DNA of 64,000 nucleotides, from NCBI RefSeq assembly GCF_020536995.1, contig NC_068366.1, forward strand, positions 66,518,798 to 66,582,797. The letters run 5' to 3'. Position 1 is the stretch's first letter, and each line of letters starts with the position of its first letter. This document shows, piece after piece, positions 48,333 to 60,832 of the stretch. Position numbers and translations under genes: made by a program. A model generated the notes under the pieces. The model was given only the letters and a program-made list of their open reading frames with translations. It did no database searches and was not told the DNA's origin. This DNA comes from Dreissena polymorpha (Eukaryota > Mollusca > Bivalvia > Myida > Dreissenidae).

Positions 48333-48420
48333 GTGGCGCTGTGCAAAGATCTATAAATAAATATCTGTTTATAAAGATCTTTGCTCTGTGCTGCTGTCTT
48401 GGGTAGGTAACACATTACGG
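48333..48420 (+). repeat. Hairpin-bearing dispersed repeat, copy 2
   Basis: GGCGCTGTGCAAAGATCTAT ... TAAAGATCTTTGCTCTGTGC ... GTCTTGGGTAGGTAACACAT closely matches 44881-44965. Confidence 0.75.
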
Positions 48421-48833
48421 CCAATTTTCGGCCAATTTTCGAACGCTCTTTTAATGCTCGAGTCAGTCTTAGATTTTAATGTCAGGGAGAAACACCAGCT
48501 TGCTCACGAAAAATGTAAATAACTAGCCCATGCGGTTAATTAATCCGAAAAAATAGTCCCACTGTTGACAACACATTATTATATTCAGTATAATCGCATT
48601 AATTGGAGTCTTGGATATTAATATAATAAATACATTATACATTATAACATTATATATAATTGCGTATTTTTTTACTTTCTGCTCATGCGATCAGTTTTAT
48701 TGGACTAGGTTTTGTATTTTGATAACGCGGGCTTCAAACTAACGTATTTATACTTTTACCAATTGAACGAAATAAGAAACTTTTGTGACGATAACGAACT
48801 AGATGTTTCACATTGTATGGCATGTTTTTACAG

Positions 48834-50381
48834 GATCCTATAATGGTGGCTGCAGTATAGAGAAGACGATCATGCTGATAGGTGAAACTGGCACTGGTAA
48901 AAGTAACATTGTAGATGGAATGGTTAACTGCATATTAGGGGTCGAATGACACTATCCATTTAGATTTACTGTAGTAAAAGATAAAGAAAGAGCATGGGTG
49001 ACAAAGGTTTACAGTTAGATATTTAAAGAAGATTTTGCAGAATTTATTTGTCAATTGTATATAGATGTTATTAAAACAGAAATTATATATCCATATATTT
49101 AATCAAAGTTATACTTTTTAAGGCAAAACGACATGGATAACCTGCTCCACCATACACCATGAAAAAGGAAGCAGAATACCGTACACAGTGTATACTATAG
49201 ATACAACGGGATTTGGTGAGGATCGCCCGGGGTCTCGATAGAGACATTACAATCGTCAAATAAATGCATAGCTTGTTTACAGCGAACCCCCATCAGAGAA
49301 TGTTAATGACCGATGCAGTTTGTTTTCTTATAAAGAGGGCCTCGATGCCAAACTTAAAACCAGACAGTTTCAGTCAATCGTGTCGTTGTTTGGGAAGGAT
49401 ATTGAGAGGAACATGTGTTCACTGATAACGTTCGTTGATGGAGATGACCCACCCGTTTGTGCTGTTTTAGATAAATCTAACTTTCCATTAAGAAAACGTT
49501 TTGCGTTTTATAATGGTGGTCTGTACTCTACAAACAGTGGTCTTCATGAATCCCCATTGGCTTGCCCGTTCTGGGAAATCGGAATAACAAGTTAAAAAAA
49601 TAGTTTACCATCTAGAAACGATGCAAACAAAAGGAATGCAGCTTACAAATGAGGTGCTAACTGAAAGAAGCACATTAGAGGCTACAGTCAATAATCTTCA
49701 ACCCAGACTAAAAGCTGGACTTGTTCGTGTAGAGAAAAGAAAAAACAAAATTATTTGAAATAGCAAGAATCAAAAACTTTACTTACACCATTAAAAATGT
49801 CAAAATGTCAAAAGTTGACTTGCCGAAGAGTCAACGAGTTACAATTTGCTTAAGATACAATTCCACCTGCCATGAACAATGTTTATGTTCTAACGACGAG
49901 GAAACAATCAAATGTTGGGCAATAACCGCTGACGGAAACTATGAAAGCACGATATGAACAAGCATCAGGACGTATTTTGACGCAAGAACAACTACTGAAT
50001 CGCATTCGTAATGAACTTGACGATCATACAAACACCATCGAAAGCATGATACAGGCCATTACGAACTGCAAAAATCGTCTTTCTAAAATTGCACTGCGCC
50101 CGAATCGTCTGAAAATGAATGACTATATAGACCTAGCTGATGATAGAAAAAGAGAAGCATTGGAAGAAAATGGATACATTGAATGTGGCAGTGCACTCAA
50201 CAAACTTAAAGAACGGAACACAATTTTACAAGTCGTGGATAAGTTTTTAAACAAGGCATCGTACGTGATGAACGTTAATCCAGAACGCAAGTCTGAAGGA
50301 AAAGATATTTTTAAACGTTTGGCGAACATTTTTAAGGACTCACTGAATATTGTGGTTGAAAATATCAGATTCAGTATGTAA
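48834..50381 (+). pseudogene. Decayed AIG1/GIMAP-like P-loop GTPase-like gene
   Basis: An acceptor TTTTTACAG precedes KTIMLIGETGTGKSNIVDGM, a P-loop (Walker A GETGTGKS). Further pieces follow: PFRFTVVKDKERAW; WITCSTIHHEKGSRIPYTVY and IDTTGFG (switch/G3-like); SIVSLFGKDIERNMCSLITF; a helical LTNEVLTERSTLEA part; KVDLPKSQRVTICL with Cys residues; and KARYEQASGRILTQEQLLNR to a TAA at 50379-50381. The order matches a protein family I recall as greatly expanded in bivalves. It is broken: TGA replaces the expected Trp after ILGVE (near 48946), TAG follows PGSR (near 49240), frames change near 49590 and 49925, and a TGA lies near 49756. It is therefore a host pseudogene, probably one of many paralogues. 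Confidence 0.75.
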
Positions 50382-50835
50382 TCGTGAAGAAAACTGACGC
50401 ATTGCAGAACTCATGGAAACGCTTATTAGAGCAACCTCTTTCCAAAATAAATGATACCTTTTGCTCTATATGACAAAAATACTGTACGTTGCGGATTTCT
50501 CCTGGTGTTGGTCTCTACACATACAAATAGTTTTAAAAATTATAAGTTTATAGCAAGTTTTCGGTAAATCTGTGGAAATTTATCTGTTAAAGAGACCTGA
50601 TCTCAAAATATTTTAAAAATAATCGTTTCCAAAATATATTATAGATTTCACAAAAACAGTGCACAACGAATTAAAAAACACACGAAATAACACAAAAGAC
50701 AATTACGGATAAAACATGTTTCAATGATGGATACGATTCATTCGAAATGTATGTAATGTGTAACGCTTTTACAACGAATTTGGAAAACCAGTGAATAACT
50801 TATAATTAATGATTCGCTGCAATGTCATAAAACCT

Positions 50836-50895
50836 GAATGACCGAGTGGAAGCGAATTAGATTTTGTTTGAACACGGGTTCCAATCCCTGCGAAA
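50836..50895 (+). ncRNA. tRNA-like relic or SINE head
   Basis: TGACCGAGTGG resembles box A, and GGTTCCAATCC 35-45 bp later resembles box B. The stems between are poor. It may be a decayed tRNA or the 5' part of a tRNA-derived SINE. From 50896 to 52170 I see only AT-rich DNA with no feature. Confidence 0.3.
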
Positions 50896-52017
50896 GTAAC
50901 CAAAAAGAAAATTCTTGAAATAATAATAATTTTAGATTTGATCAAACATTTATGTTTTATAAGTTGATGCCGTAATTGTCATTTTAAAATATGAAACATG
51001 ACTCTTTACGGAATAGTTTATGGATATATATTGAAACACAGATCCTTGCTTTATTGCACATGCATGAATTTTGGTCACGTAACCCTCCATCTTAAAAAAA
51101 GCAACATTATGTGAAATCAATTATTATTACAAAGGCAAAAATGACACTCTAAAATGTATAGAGACAAATTTAAAGGATATAATGAGATTTTGTTTTATCG
51201 TGTATTATATGACATGCTTCATTCTTACTACACGCGTTTTGGTATAAGTTCTTACAAACATTATTTATTTTAATAACAAAATATTGACAAGACGTGAGGC
51301 CTGTGGTTTTTTAAGCGTATTTATAGTGCTCGTTATTTCCTGCTTCTATTAAAAAATATGACGATTCAGAAACATTGATCCCTTGTATGATAGAGAACGT
51401 TTTGTTAAAGATTGAGTAACTTCTTTTATGACGGTTACTATTGTCTTTCTGTTTGTGCTATGTTTGAAATCATAGCATGTATTGTTATAAACCCTCGTCA
51501 ATCTCTTTGAAATTTAAACATTCGACCCGCATTTTTGCATAGATATCATAAAATAATTATGTTTGACTAATACGTTTATTTCATTAAAAAAATGCGGTAA
51601 CATCGATATGTCACAACATGTGTGCATAAGACAAAGCTTTGGAAATAATCGGATTGAATTGTTATATATTTTCGACTATAACTTACGAATTATTTTGTGG
51701 TTATGTGAGATATTATTTCTGAAAAGAATCAACAAGTGATAATTGTTTATTATGTTCAATTTAATGTAGCATTGATCTACAATTATTGTTTGCGACGTAT
51801 TTGTTTATTAACAAACTTTATATAAATAACAGATAACTGCTAATATAATTTTATATTGTGTAATAAAATAATGTCAGCTTTACTTTTAACGGTACTTAGT
51901 CAAAGTCACCACACAATGACATGAGTGGATGACGGTTAAATGACGATGAGTGTAAGACTTTAATAAATAAAGATAGTGTGTTGGTTTTGCTGTCGTACTT
52001 TTGATAGTTTCTTGTTA

Positions 52018-52040
52018 TTATTGTTGTTGTTGTTGTTGTT
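52018..52040. repeat. TTG microsatellite
   Basis: It is a short run of TTG triplets. Confidence 0.75.
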
Positions 52041-52179
52041 ACTAGAAATAAAACAAATATTCGTGAAAAAACAACCTAAGAAATATTAGGCCTACTGCTA
52101 AAACTGTGTTTATCAAGAGCGAATATGATGGTCATGGTAATGATGATGACGAAGAGCAAAAATAAAAAGAAGAAGATAA

Positions 52180-52272
<93 letters not shown>

Positions 52273-52332
52273 GATGATGATGATGATGACGATGATGATG
52301 ACGACGACGATGATGACGACGAAGATGATGGT
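52180..52332. repeat. ATG/ACG trinucleotide microsatellite
   Basis: About 50 triplets of GAT, with interruptions (GGT, GAC) increasing to the right. Long poly-Met, poly-Ile and poly-Ser frames in this interval are by-products. Confidence 0.95.
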
Positions 52333-52471
52333 GATGTCATTTTTGTTGGTAACATCCCAACACAAATGACAAAATGACAGACAATTTATTATGAAATACA
52401 AAATAAAAAGAGGCATTAATTTGGACTTGTTTCTAAACAATAGTCCAACTTAGGAGGTCGGGGAGTAGTCA

Positions 52472-53271
52472 TTTTAAGCTCGGCTGTTTTCGGAGAAAAC
52501 CCGAGGTATTGTCATAGACAGCTCGTCGTCCGCCGTCCGCCGTCCGCCGTCCGCCGTAGGCGTCGTGCTAAAACCTTAACACTGGCTCTAAAATCAAAGT
52601 GCTTCCACCTACAACTTTGAAACTTTATATGTATATGCACCTTGATGAGTTCTACACGCCACACCCATTTTTGGGTCACTAGGTCAAAGGTCAAGGTCAC
52701 TGTGACCTCTAATATAAAACTTTAACATAAACCTTTACATTCGCTCTTAAATCAAAGTGCTTCCACCTACAACTTTAAAACTTCATATGTACATGCACCT
52801 TGATGAGTTCTACACGCCACACCCATTTTTGGGTCACTAGGTCAAAGGTCAAGGTCGCTGTGACCTCTAACATAAAACTTTAACATAGCCTCTACAATAA
52901 AAGTGCTTCCACCTACAACTTTTAAACTTCATATGTACATTCACCTTCCTCATTTCTACACGCCACACCCATTTTTAGCTTGGCTGTTTTCGGAGAAAAC
53001 CCGAGGTATTGTCATAGCCAGCTCGTCGTCTGCGGTCCGCCGTCAGCCGCCCGCCGTAGGCGTCGTGCTAAAACCTTAACATTGGCTCTAAAATCAAAGT
53101 GCTTCCACCTACAACTTTGAAACTTCATAAGTAGATGCACCTTGATGAGTTCTACACGCCACACCCAATTTTGGGTCACTAGGTCAAAGGTCAAGGTCAC
53201 CGTGATCTCTAAAAAAAATCTGACAAGCTTTCGCAGCCGAGCGTTGGCACCCTTTATGCGGTGCTCTTGTT
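52472..53271 (+). mobile_element. Tandem-repeat element F, two partial copies joined
   Basis: The start TTTTAAGCTCGGCTGTTTTC recurs exactly 500 bp later (TTTTTAGCTTGGCTGTTTTC, 52972). Each is followed by GGAGAAAACCCGAGGTATTG and GTCCGCCGTC microrepeats, then monomers with AGTGCTTCCACCTACAACTT and ACTAGGTCAAAGGTCAAGGT. The end reads GCGGTGCTCTTGTT. The first copy breaks off exactly at the T-tract of CACACCCATTTTT, where the second starts. No coding content. Confidence 0.75.
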
Positions 53272-56200
53272 AAATTATACGATACAAACACACAAAATAA
53301 CGTTTCAGGAATTCACATTTGAATACGTCAGCTTAATAAGCGGAAGTTCAATCATTCGATATGTAATATTCATTTACCAAAGTATTTGAATGCACATATT
53401 AAGAATTGTCAGGCCTCTCCATGTGGTACTCCGCTACGTGTCATCTCCACCGTTGAAATCTCCGATCATATATGCTATATATATGTTAAAGCTAACTGAT
53501 AATTGGCCGAGTGCACCATTTCGGTACCTGTGTATCCTTTTTAGCTGATAATGATCGCCACACTATGACCGCAACAGGGTGCCAGCACAGAGAGGCGTGA
53601 TACATTGTCAGGCGAGGTGACCAATTACTTATAATGGGCGTTATACCGTACTCCCGTGTAACGGCAACCCGCATTTTCTGCTGAGGGCATTGGTTAAACC
53701 GGTGCATCTAAAACAGTGCATACAGCAAATTGCAAGTAATAGAAACAGAATGTATGGTAGACACAAACCTCGTGCATATGCCCGGCCTTAAAACAAATGC
53801 TCAATAATTACATACACTTACATTATAATTCGGATATAATGTAAAGCAACCTCTATCGATTCCACTTAATTGCCGGTTGGACCCTTTGATTTGTGTATGC
53901 GCAGAAATAGGAGTTTTGACCCAAAGAGTCTATTAACAAAAGAGACAACAAAAGATTCACAAAATCTGACTGACTCAGACCACACAAGTCACTTCTTACA
54001 CAAGATTTTACTAGACTGAACTCTTACTCTTTGGTCTGTTTCAAGTATTCTACGTTTTCGTACTTGACACTTCGACCGCACGAATACTCAAAGATACAAT
54101 ACAACTGAGCGATCAAACTGGTCTCATCGCGCTTGATTGTAAGCAATTAATCTTTATCTGTTAAAGTTCTGCATGCTTTTGTTCTTTTAAAGTGTGTAAA
54201 TATATTGTTATTGTGTCAATGGTGTCCTTAAAATAATAATGCTAACATAATCATTCTGTGTTAAAGCTCTGAATGTTTTCGTCCTTTTAAACATTTTTTG
54301 TCATTAATGTAATTTGATTATGAATTATTCACATGTGTATTTAAACCAAATATATATCAATAAACATCTTTGATAAATCAAAGACTGGTATAAAACTTGA
54401 TGGGCAGTAAATGAACCAATACATGCCATTTGATTTTCTTCAAATGATCAGTAGTCATTTTTTTAGAAAATACAGCCCATACGTACTCCACCATTCATCA
54501 AAGTTCAAGACGTAACACAAATTACACACAGGGTGCCTAAATCTGCACCTGTGTCATCAGATAAACAACCTGTATTTATCTTTCTTGACAGGTCCTTTCA
54601 AATGTGTCATAGCTTTAACAGGGTCGAGTCTGCTTCAACAACTTTGACAGGCAACAACCTTCCATGACATACATTGTGTACTAAAAATGAATGCTATATT
54701 TAAAGCTATCGGTAACTTGACGCAACTGCATCAATCATTCACCCGATCATCCTTCTGAATTGTTATAATGACAAACTACATTGTATATAAAGAAATGAAA
54801 CAACACTGTTCATATGGTGTGGGAAATTTTAATAAGATTTGCAATCTATCTTATAGTTTCTATGTACATAAACACTGATTTGGTTGTCTGCCTATATTAA
54901 ACAAATACAATTAGTGGATCAAGCTAAGAAAAAAATGAAATAAAAACATAAAGCAAATCTAAGAAACAATCAAAATGAACATGCATTAAAACGCTAAGAT
55001 AATTTAGGCATCTATTTATCAAAACAAAATTAAGAGAGACAAAACTTCTTACTTTCATCTGTAAAAAATGTAACTTAACAATGCGGTTTCAGCAGCTTTC
55101 AGCATCTATATCACACTAAATTGGAAAGTCTGTTCAGTAAAAACCATGCCATACGGTCTAGTAAGAAAACACAAAAGGAATAAGAGAATATGCTCATTAA
55201 CATTTGGATAAGCTAAACTAAATGGCAATAAAATAATATCGTTCAATTTATGTATTTGTATACCGGTTAACGACATTCATATAAAATAAAACGAACAACA
55301 ATAACACTAACACACAAACAATTTATGGGGATTTTAGAAAAGTAGAAATTGCGTCAACAGTTAATTCATTTTCTGTACCTCGACTACACCCATTGAATAT
55401 CAAGTAAGGTTTTGTGTAAGTTTCCACACAAATTATATAAAAACATGTTTAAACATTACACAAAGCAAAAAAAAAAAGAAAGCAGATTATTAAGCAACAA
55501 ACACTTCTGCCCTTGGGCATGGAAGAAACCTGTAATATCACTCACAATACTTACAAGAATGTGAATCTCCATAGAGAAAATTACTGGAATAAATGCCCTA
55601 AGTTTCATTGTAAGATTTTCCAAGAGTAGAAAAATTAATTAATGTTAACTTCGAGCCATTTTTGTCATAAGAATTAAATTGATCAATTTATATTTGATTT
55701 CAAATCATAGATGAAATTTCCAAAAAGAAGTAAAAGCTGGAAATGCTTTAGTAACACACGTTTTCAGGTGAAAATTTTAGAAAATATAAGTAATAAAATA
55801 CAAATTGTTAACAAAAACACGTCAATATTAAAATCCTATATTTTTATCACAACATTAAAGAGCTTACATTAATGGTACATCCTACAATGTGTTCAACAGG
55901 ACAACGTCTATAATCAAACTAAGTTACCTACAATTTTTGCTTATGAGAGGTAACATGGCTCAAGAAAACAATATATATTACAAATCAATCAAACAAAAGT
56001 CACACACATGTATCAAGCAGGGCATATTCTCCCTCCTCAGTGAATGGGTTTGGGTCCCATTGAAGTGGGAGATTTGTACGAATATTTATTGACAGGAGTA
56101 ATATGATGTTTGAATTTACTTAAAATAATGAATATTGTGTTGTTTTTAATATTAATAATTGTGTTTTTAACAGGAAAAATACTTGCTTTACTAAAAAATA

Positions 56201-57067
56201 AAGATTCAAAGATACATTTTAAATCAGTGGAGGGGTGGGGGGAGGGGGCCCAAGAATAGATGACATTAGTATGCCCTGCCAAAAGATCAATGCAAACATT
56301 CCAGCAAACAACACTTTTTATTACAAATGAAATGATAACACTCAACACCTAATATGTGTATATTTACATTCATTGTTTATATATTTCACCTCAATTCTGC
56401 AATACAAACAAACTTTAAACTTGCCCACAAACATCATAGGTACTTTGAAGCCACTCAAAATTGTATCAACACTTATTTCCCATTAAGTCAAATAAATTTC
56501 ATTTAGAATGTAAACATTATACCACGTTTGTCAAAAGTGAATTGATCTGAATTTTTCAGTATATTTCAACTTTGAAGTTTCATGAAATGGCACTTTGAAT
56601 TATATTGAGACTGATTTTATACATATAAAAAATGCTAAAGAAGGCTTAATATTTTAGTAGGTATTTAAGACAAAACTTTTCTCTCTTTTTCAAAATCGTG
56701 TTTTATAATTTCAAACAATCTTAGGATTTTTTTCATTATTGTACTTAATGTTGTACTTGTTTAATTAAATCAATAAAAATGATTTTCCAAAACAAACCAT
56801 GAAGTGTGCATAAGTTTAAGGTGTTGAGAAAAAATGCTAAAGTAAGTCTCAAAAAGATTCCTAATAGTTAATAAAGTAATTAAATTGATATATTTGTGCT
56901 GACTACAGAAAATGTGCATGGTAACATCAATGTTCTCAAGAAATTTAGGCTACACAAATCCTGCATAATCTACCCCACGCTGGATTGACAAGAGAGATGG
57001 CTAGTTTCTGCAGTCAGCCCTGGAAATGTAGGAGTGTCCTCGGTCCAGCACCCGACCTGTCTGCTAT
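53272..57067 (-). other. 3' UTR of the basigin-like gene and intergenic DNA
   Basis: No coding exon is recognised. The part next to 57067 is likely 3' UTR; TTTATT (AATAAA on the minus strand) occurs for example near 56083 and 56311, but the actual end is unknown. A 71-codon frame at 53492-53707 lacks motifs. Confidence 0.35.
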
Positions 57068-57116
57068 CTACGTCCGCCTGTGTCGCACTTCCTTGCTGTC
57101 TCCTGGTGTTGTCTCG
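57068..57116 (-). CDS. BSG: Basigin-like gene: terminal coding exon
   Basis: On the minus strand the acceptor ACAG is at 57120-57117. The first C completes the GA of the previous exon (Asp). It reads ETTPGDSKEVRHRRT and then TAG (57070-57068). The basic KEVRHRRT tail matches the pattern at the end of basigin and neuroplastin, where the cytoplasmic tail ends in a K-x-V/L-R-x-R motif. It follows the transmembrane exon, so this completes a short cytoplasmic tail of about 35-40 residues. Confidence 0.8.
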
Positions 57117-57476
57117 CTGTAAATTATCAAACAAACAAGTGACATTTAATCTTTACAAAAGGCTGACATACAAATGAAAATATCTGTGAAATACCGTAGT
57201 AAGTTCTATCAGTTATCACATCCATGATAACCTTCATCACTTTTGCAACTTAAAACTTTACAACAACCCAGACTTTTATCATCTTTTAAAAAACAGTCCT
57301 TTGAATAAATAGTTTTGATTTTTTTTAAATAATATTTCTTTTCAGTGTTATAAAAAAACTATTGGACAGGATCAATTTAAGGAAAAACTTAAGATTTGAA
57401 ATATTTTTCTACGAGATGTTCAGCCATGATTCAAAGGGACAAAAGGACTTTCTAATTTCCAACTGCTGGTACTTAC

Positions 57477-57609
57477 TCAGTTCCGTCAACAGCCTCATCC
57501 TCCTCTGCAAGCTTCTTGCTTCGTCTCTTCTCGTACAGCAGAATGATGACACACAGGACCACCACCTCAGCCACAATACCCAGGAATGGCCAGAGAGCGG
57601 CAAGCTTGT
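57477..57609 (-). CDS. BSG: Basigin-like gene: transmembrane exon
   Basis: The acceptor GTTTGCAG ends at 57610 and the donor GTAAGT starts at 57476. With the G from the Ig exon it reads DKLAALWPFLGIVAEVVVLC, then VIILLYEKRRSKKLAEEDEA and VDGTE/D. The ALWPFLGIVAEV segment and the YEKRR stop-transfer are diagnostic of the basigin/neuroplastin/embigin family. The Glu inside the membrane segment is the conserved charged residue that in vertebrate basigin supports association with monocarboxylate transporters (known for the family, not shown here). The membrane location is the plasma membrane, type I. Basigin and neuroplastin cannot be told apart from these exons, so the symbol is provisional. Confidence 0.9.
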
Positions 57610-58173
57610 CTGCAAACAAACATACTTCAGTGAATATACATGACTAGATGACTGCACTAGGAAACCCAAGAATACCCACAGGGCAGTCAGAATGTCTTGA
57701 TAAAACATACTGGACATCAATTAAATAGTGTCAAAGATAACATGGAAAAGTATAATTTTCCACCGCTGTCACTATTTCTCTAAGACAGTATGTTATTATA
57801 TATACCCTATAGGGCTACCACAGGCCATCTGTATAGGACATAGTCATTGCATGAATCTAGCAAGAGTGGTAGAAGTGTGGAGACTTAGGTACAATGGGAG
57901 ATCGTGCAGTGATTATTGCAATTGATTATTGATGGATCAAGTGCAATAAAGTGTAAATGACCAAATATAGAAGACTTGCAGATGAGTAGATACGACTAGA
58001 AAAAAGAAGATATTTAAATGCAAAATTTATTAATGACCCTGCTTAACTTGGCAATATGGTTGATTATAGATTTATTTGCGTCCATTTATTTACAGTCAGA
58101 GCTTACGGTGCAGAAAACAAACAGACTCTCTTACATGGCTGCATGGGGATTGATGCCGATCATGAAGTTTTGA

Positions 58174-59771
58174 AACAAGAGGGCCTGACAGGCCCAAAGA
58201 CGCTCACCTGAGATAACAAGATATTATTGAGACAAACCTTCTGACCAAGTTTCATAAAGATCGAAAAATAAATGTGACCTCTAGAGTGTTAACAAGGTTT
58301 TACTATAGCCATATAAGGAAAAATGCCTCGCCTCCTGGCGGCCATGTTTTTCAACCAACTGGCATCATTTTCGAACTCTTCCAAGATATTATTGAGATGA
58401 ATCTTCTGACCAAGTTTCATGAAGATTGGACAATAAATGTGGCCTCTAGAGTGTAAAACAAGATTTTACTATAGCCATATATAGCCATATAAGGAAAAAT
58501 CCCCCCCCCCCTTTGGAAGCCAAGTTTTTCAAGCAAAAGTTACAATTTTTGAACTCATCCAAGATATCATTGAGACAAATCTTCTGACCAAGTTTCATGA
58601 AGATCGGAAAATAAATGTGCTATCTAGTGTTAACAAGGTTTTACTATAGCCCTATAAGGAAAAATGCCCCGGCCCCTGGTGGCCATGTTTTTCAACCAAC
58701 CAGCATCATTTTCGAACTCATCCAAGATATTATTGGGATGAATCTTCCGATCAAGTTTCATGAAGATCAGACAATAAATGTGGCCTCTAGAGTGTTAACA
58801 AGATTTAACTATAGCCATATAAAGAACAAGATGCGTTTGTGAAACACAATGTCCCCCTATATGATGTTTGACATTGTAGGATGACCTTGACCTTGTGAAG
58901 GATGACCTTGACCTTTCACCACTCAAAATGTGCAGCTCCATGAGATACACATGCATGCCAAATATCAAGTTGCTATCTTCAATATTGCAAAAGTATTCAT
59001 AAAATAAGCGATTTGGGCCACATATATTTGACCTCTGACCTTGAAGGATGACCTTGACCTTGACCTCTCACCACTCAAAATGAGCAGCTCCATGAGATGC
59101 ACATGCATGCCAAATATCAAGTTGCTATCTTCAATATTGCAAAAGTATTCATAAAATGAGCCATTTTAGCCACATATAATTGACCTCTGACCTTGAATGA
59201 TGACCTTGATCTTGACCTTTCACCACTCAAAATGTGCAGCTCCATGAGATACACATGCATGCCAAATATCAAGTTGCTATCTTCAATATTGCAAAAGTAT
59301 TCATAAAATGAGCGATTTTGGCCACATATATTTGACCTCTGACCTTGAAGGATGACCTTGACCTTGACCTTTCACCACTCAAAATGTGCAGCTTCATGAG
59401 ATACACATGCTTGCCAAATATGAAGTTGCTATCTTCAATATAGCAAAAGTTATTGCAAAATGTTAAAGTTGGCGCAAACAGACAGACAGACAGACCAACA
59501 GACAGGGCAAAAACAATATGTCCCCCACTACTATAGTGGGGGACATAAAAATGCCCCCCCCCCTTGGCAGCCATGTTTTTCAAGCAAACGTAACCATTTT
59601 CGAACTCATCCAAGATATCATTGAGACCAATCGTCTGACCAAATTTCATAAAGATTGGACAATAAATGTGGCCTCTTGAGAGTTAACAAGGCAAATTTTG
59701 ACGGCGCACGGCGGACAAAAGGCGATCACAAAAGCTCACCATGAGCATGTTGTGCTCAGGTGAGCTAAAAA
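58174..59771 (-). mobile_element. Tandem-repeat element G, ~170 bp monomers, with a nested element
   Basis: On the minus strand it starts TTTTTAGCTCACCTGAGC (59771 downward) and ends GGGCCCTCTTGTT (58174). An inverted CTCACCTGAG / CTCAGGTGAG lies near the ends. Monomers carry CTTCTGACCAAGTTTCAT, AAATGTGRCCTCTAGAGTG, TTTTACTATAGCCATAT and GCCATGTTTTTCAA. The element at 58825-59551 interrupts it. It lies in the intron between the Ig and transmembrane exons. Confidence 0.75.
58825..59551 (-). mobile_element. 8764-type element nested in element G
   Basis: On the minus strand it starts TTTTTATGTCCCCCACTATA (59551 downward) with the hairpin and GTCTGTTGGTCTGTCTG. Four monomers follow (GAGCTGCACATTTTGAGTGG, AGGTCAAGGTCATCC). 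It ends GTTTCACAAACGCATCTTGTT at 58825. Element G resumes on both sides. Confidence 0.8.
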
Positions 59772-60446
59772 CAGTTAGAGATAAGCACTGCTGTTGTTGA
59801 CTGAAAACAATTATTATTTAATAGGGAAGATTTGTCTTGCTTATCACTAATGAGGATACTTAAGAATGGACATCCTGAAAAGCACGTTAAGAAAGCATTT
59901 AAATACCCGTGCTTTCTGTTATTATTTTTTATATGGAAACTAGACTGCAAAACTGTGAGATACCATTATAACGTCTTAAAAGAGGACCAATTTGTTTATA
60001 TGGATATCTTCGAGAAATCAATTGAAAGTGACAGTGACCTTTGACCTAGTGACCCCGATTTCAATATAGGTCACCTTCTGTCCAAGGCCAGTGCACATGT
60101 GAAGTAACGAGCCAATCATTCAATTTGTTGACAATTTTTTTTATCAGAAACAAACTGGTCTACGGACAGTCAACCACTGATTGACAGACATCCAGCAAAA
60201 CAATATACCCCCTCTTCTAAGAAAATCTAAATGCTTGTAACAATAGAATTTTTTTTAAAGAAAGATTCATTAAGATTGACCTGTTCCTGAACAAGCAAAT
60301 TATAATAATACATGTATTGCTGTAATGTCTGATAAAAAACGTTAGACGCCGATTTTAATTTTAACCAATAAATTGTTTTCCATGACAAATTATCTTTTCA
60401 TTTAAAATCATTGAAACAAACTAAAAACTTCCAGTGCAAATCTTAC

Positions 60447-60827
60447 CAGGTTTTTTTTTGGCCCGATTTTATAGCCGAAATTCGGCTATGTTCCCAATCC
60501 CAAAAAGTATACTTTTTTCCCAAAATGTGGCAAAAATTTCCCAATTTCCCCCAAAAAAATTTTTTTTTTTTTTTAGAAAGATGTCTAATGTATATTTTAT
60601 CTCGTTTTTAATTCAATTACATCTAACTAAGTATTATATGATTTTGTTCTTTTAATTTGAATGATTATAAAGGGTTATATCAAATTTAGTTTTTCCCTAA
60701 TCAGTGGACTTTTCGTGTGGAAAAAAAAAGCTAATTAATTTATTTTCCCAATTTCATGAAAATGCCGATAAAATTCCCAATTCCAAAGCCATGGGCTATC
60801 TTCCCAAAAAGTGGAAAAAAAAACCTG
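60447..60827. mobile_element. 381 bp transposon at the splice donor of the Ig exon
   Basis: The inverted ends CAGGTTTTTTTTTGG (60447) and CCxxxxxGTGGAAAAAAAAACCTG-like (to 60827) share CAGGTTTTTTTT. CTTAC flanks both sides (60442-60446 and 60828-60832), a 5 bp target site duplication. The interior has TTCCCAAAAAGT-type blocks in both orientations and a 15 bp T-run. No coding capacity. The right-hand CTTAC is, on the minus strand, the GTAAG of the exon's splice donor. Confidence 0.75.
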
Positions 60828-60832
60828 CTTAC

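Noticed and set aside
52113-52440. Poly-Ser, poly-Ile and poly-Met frames
   Set aside because: Products of the ATG trinucleotide microsatellite.
53492-53707. 71-codon minus-strand frame
   Set aside because: No motif, and outside any exon chain of the basigin-like gene.
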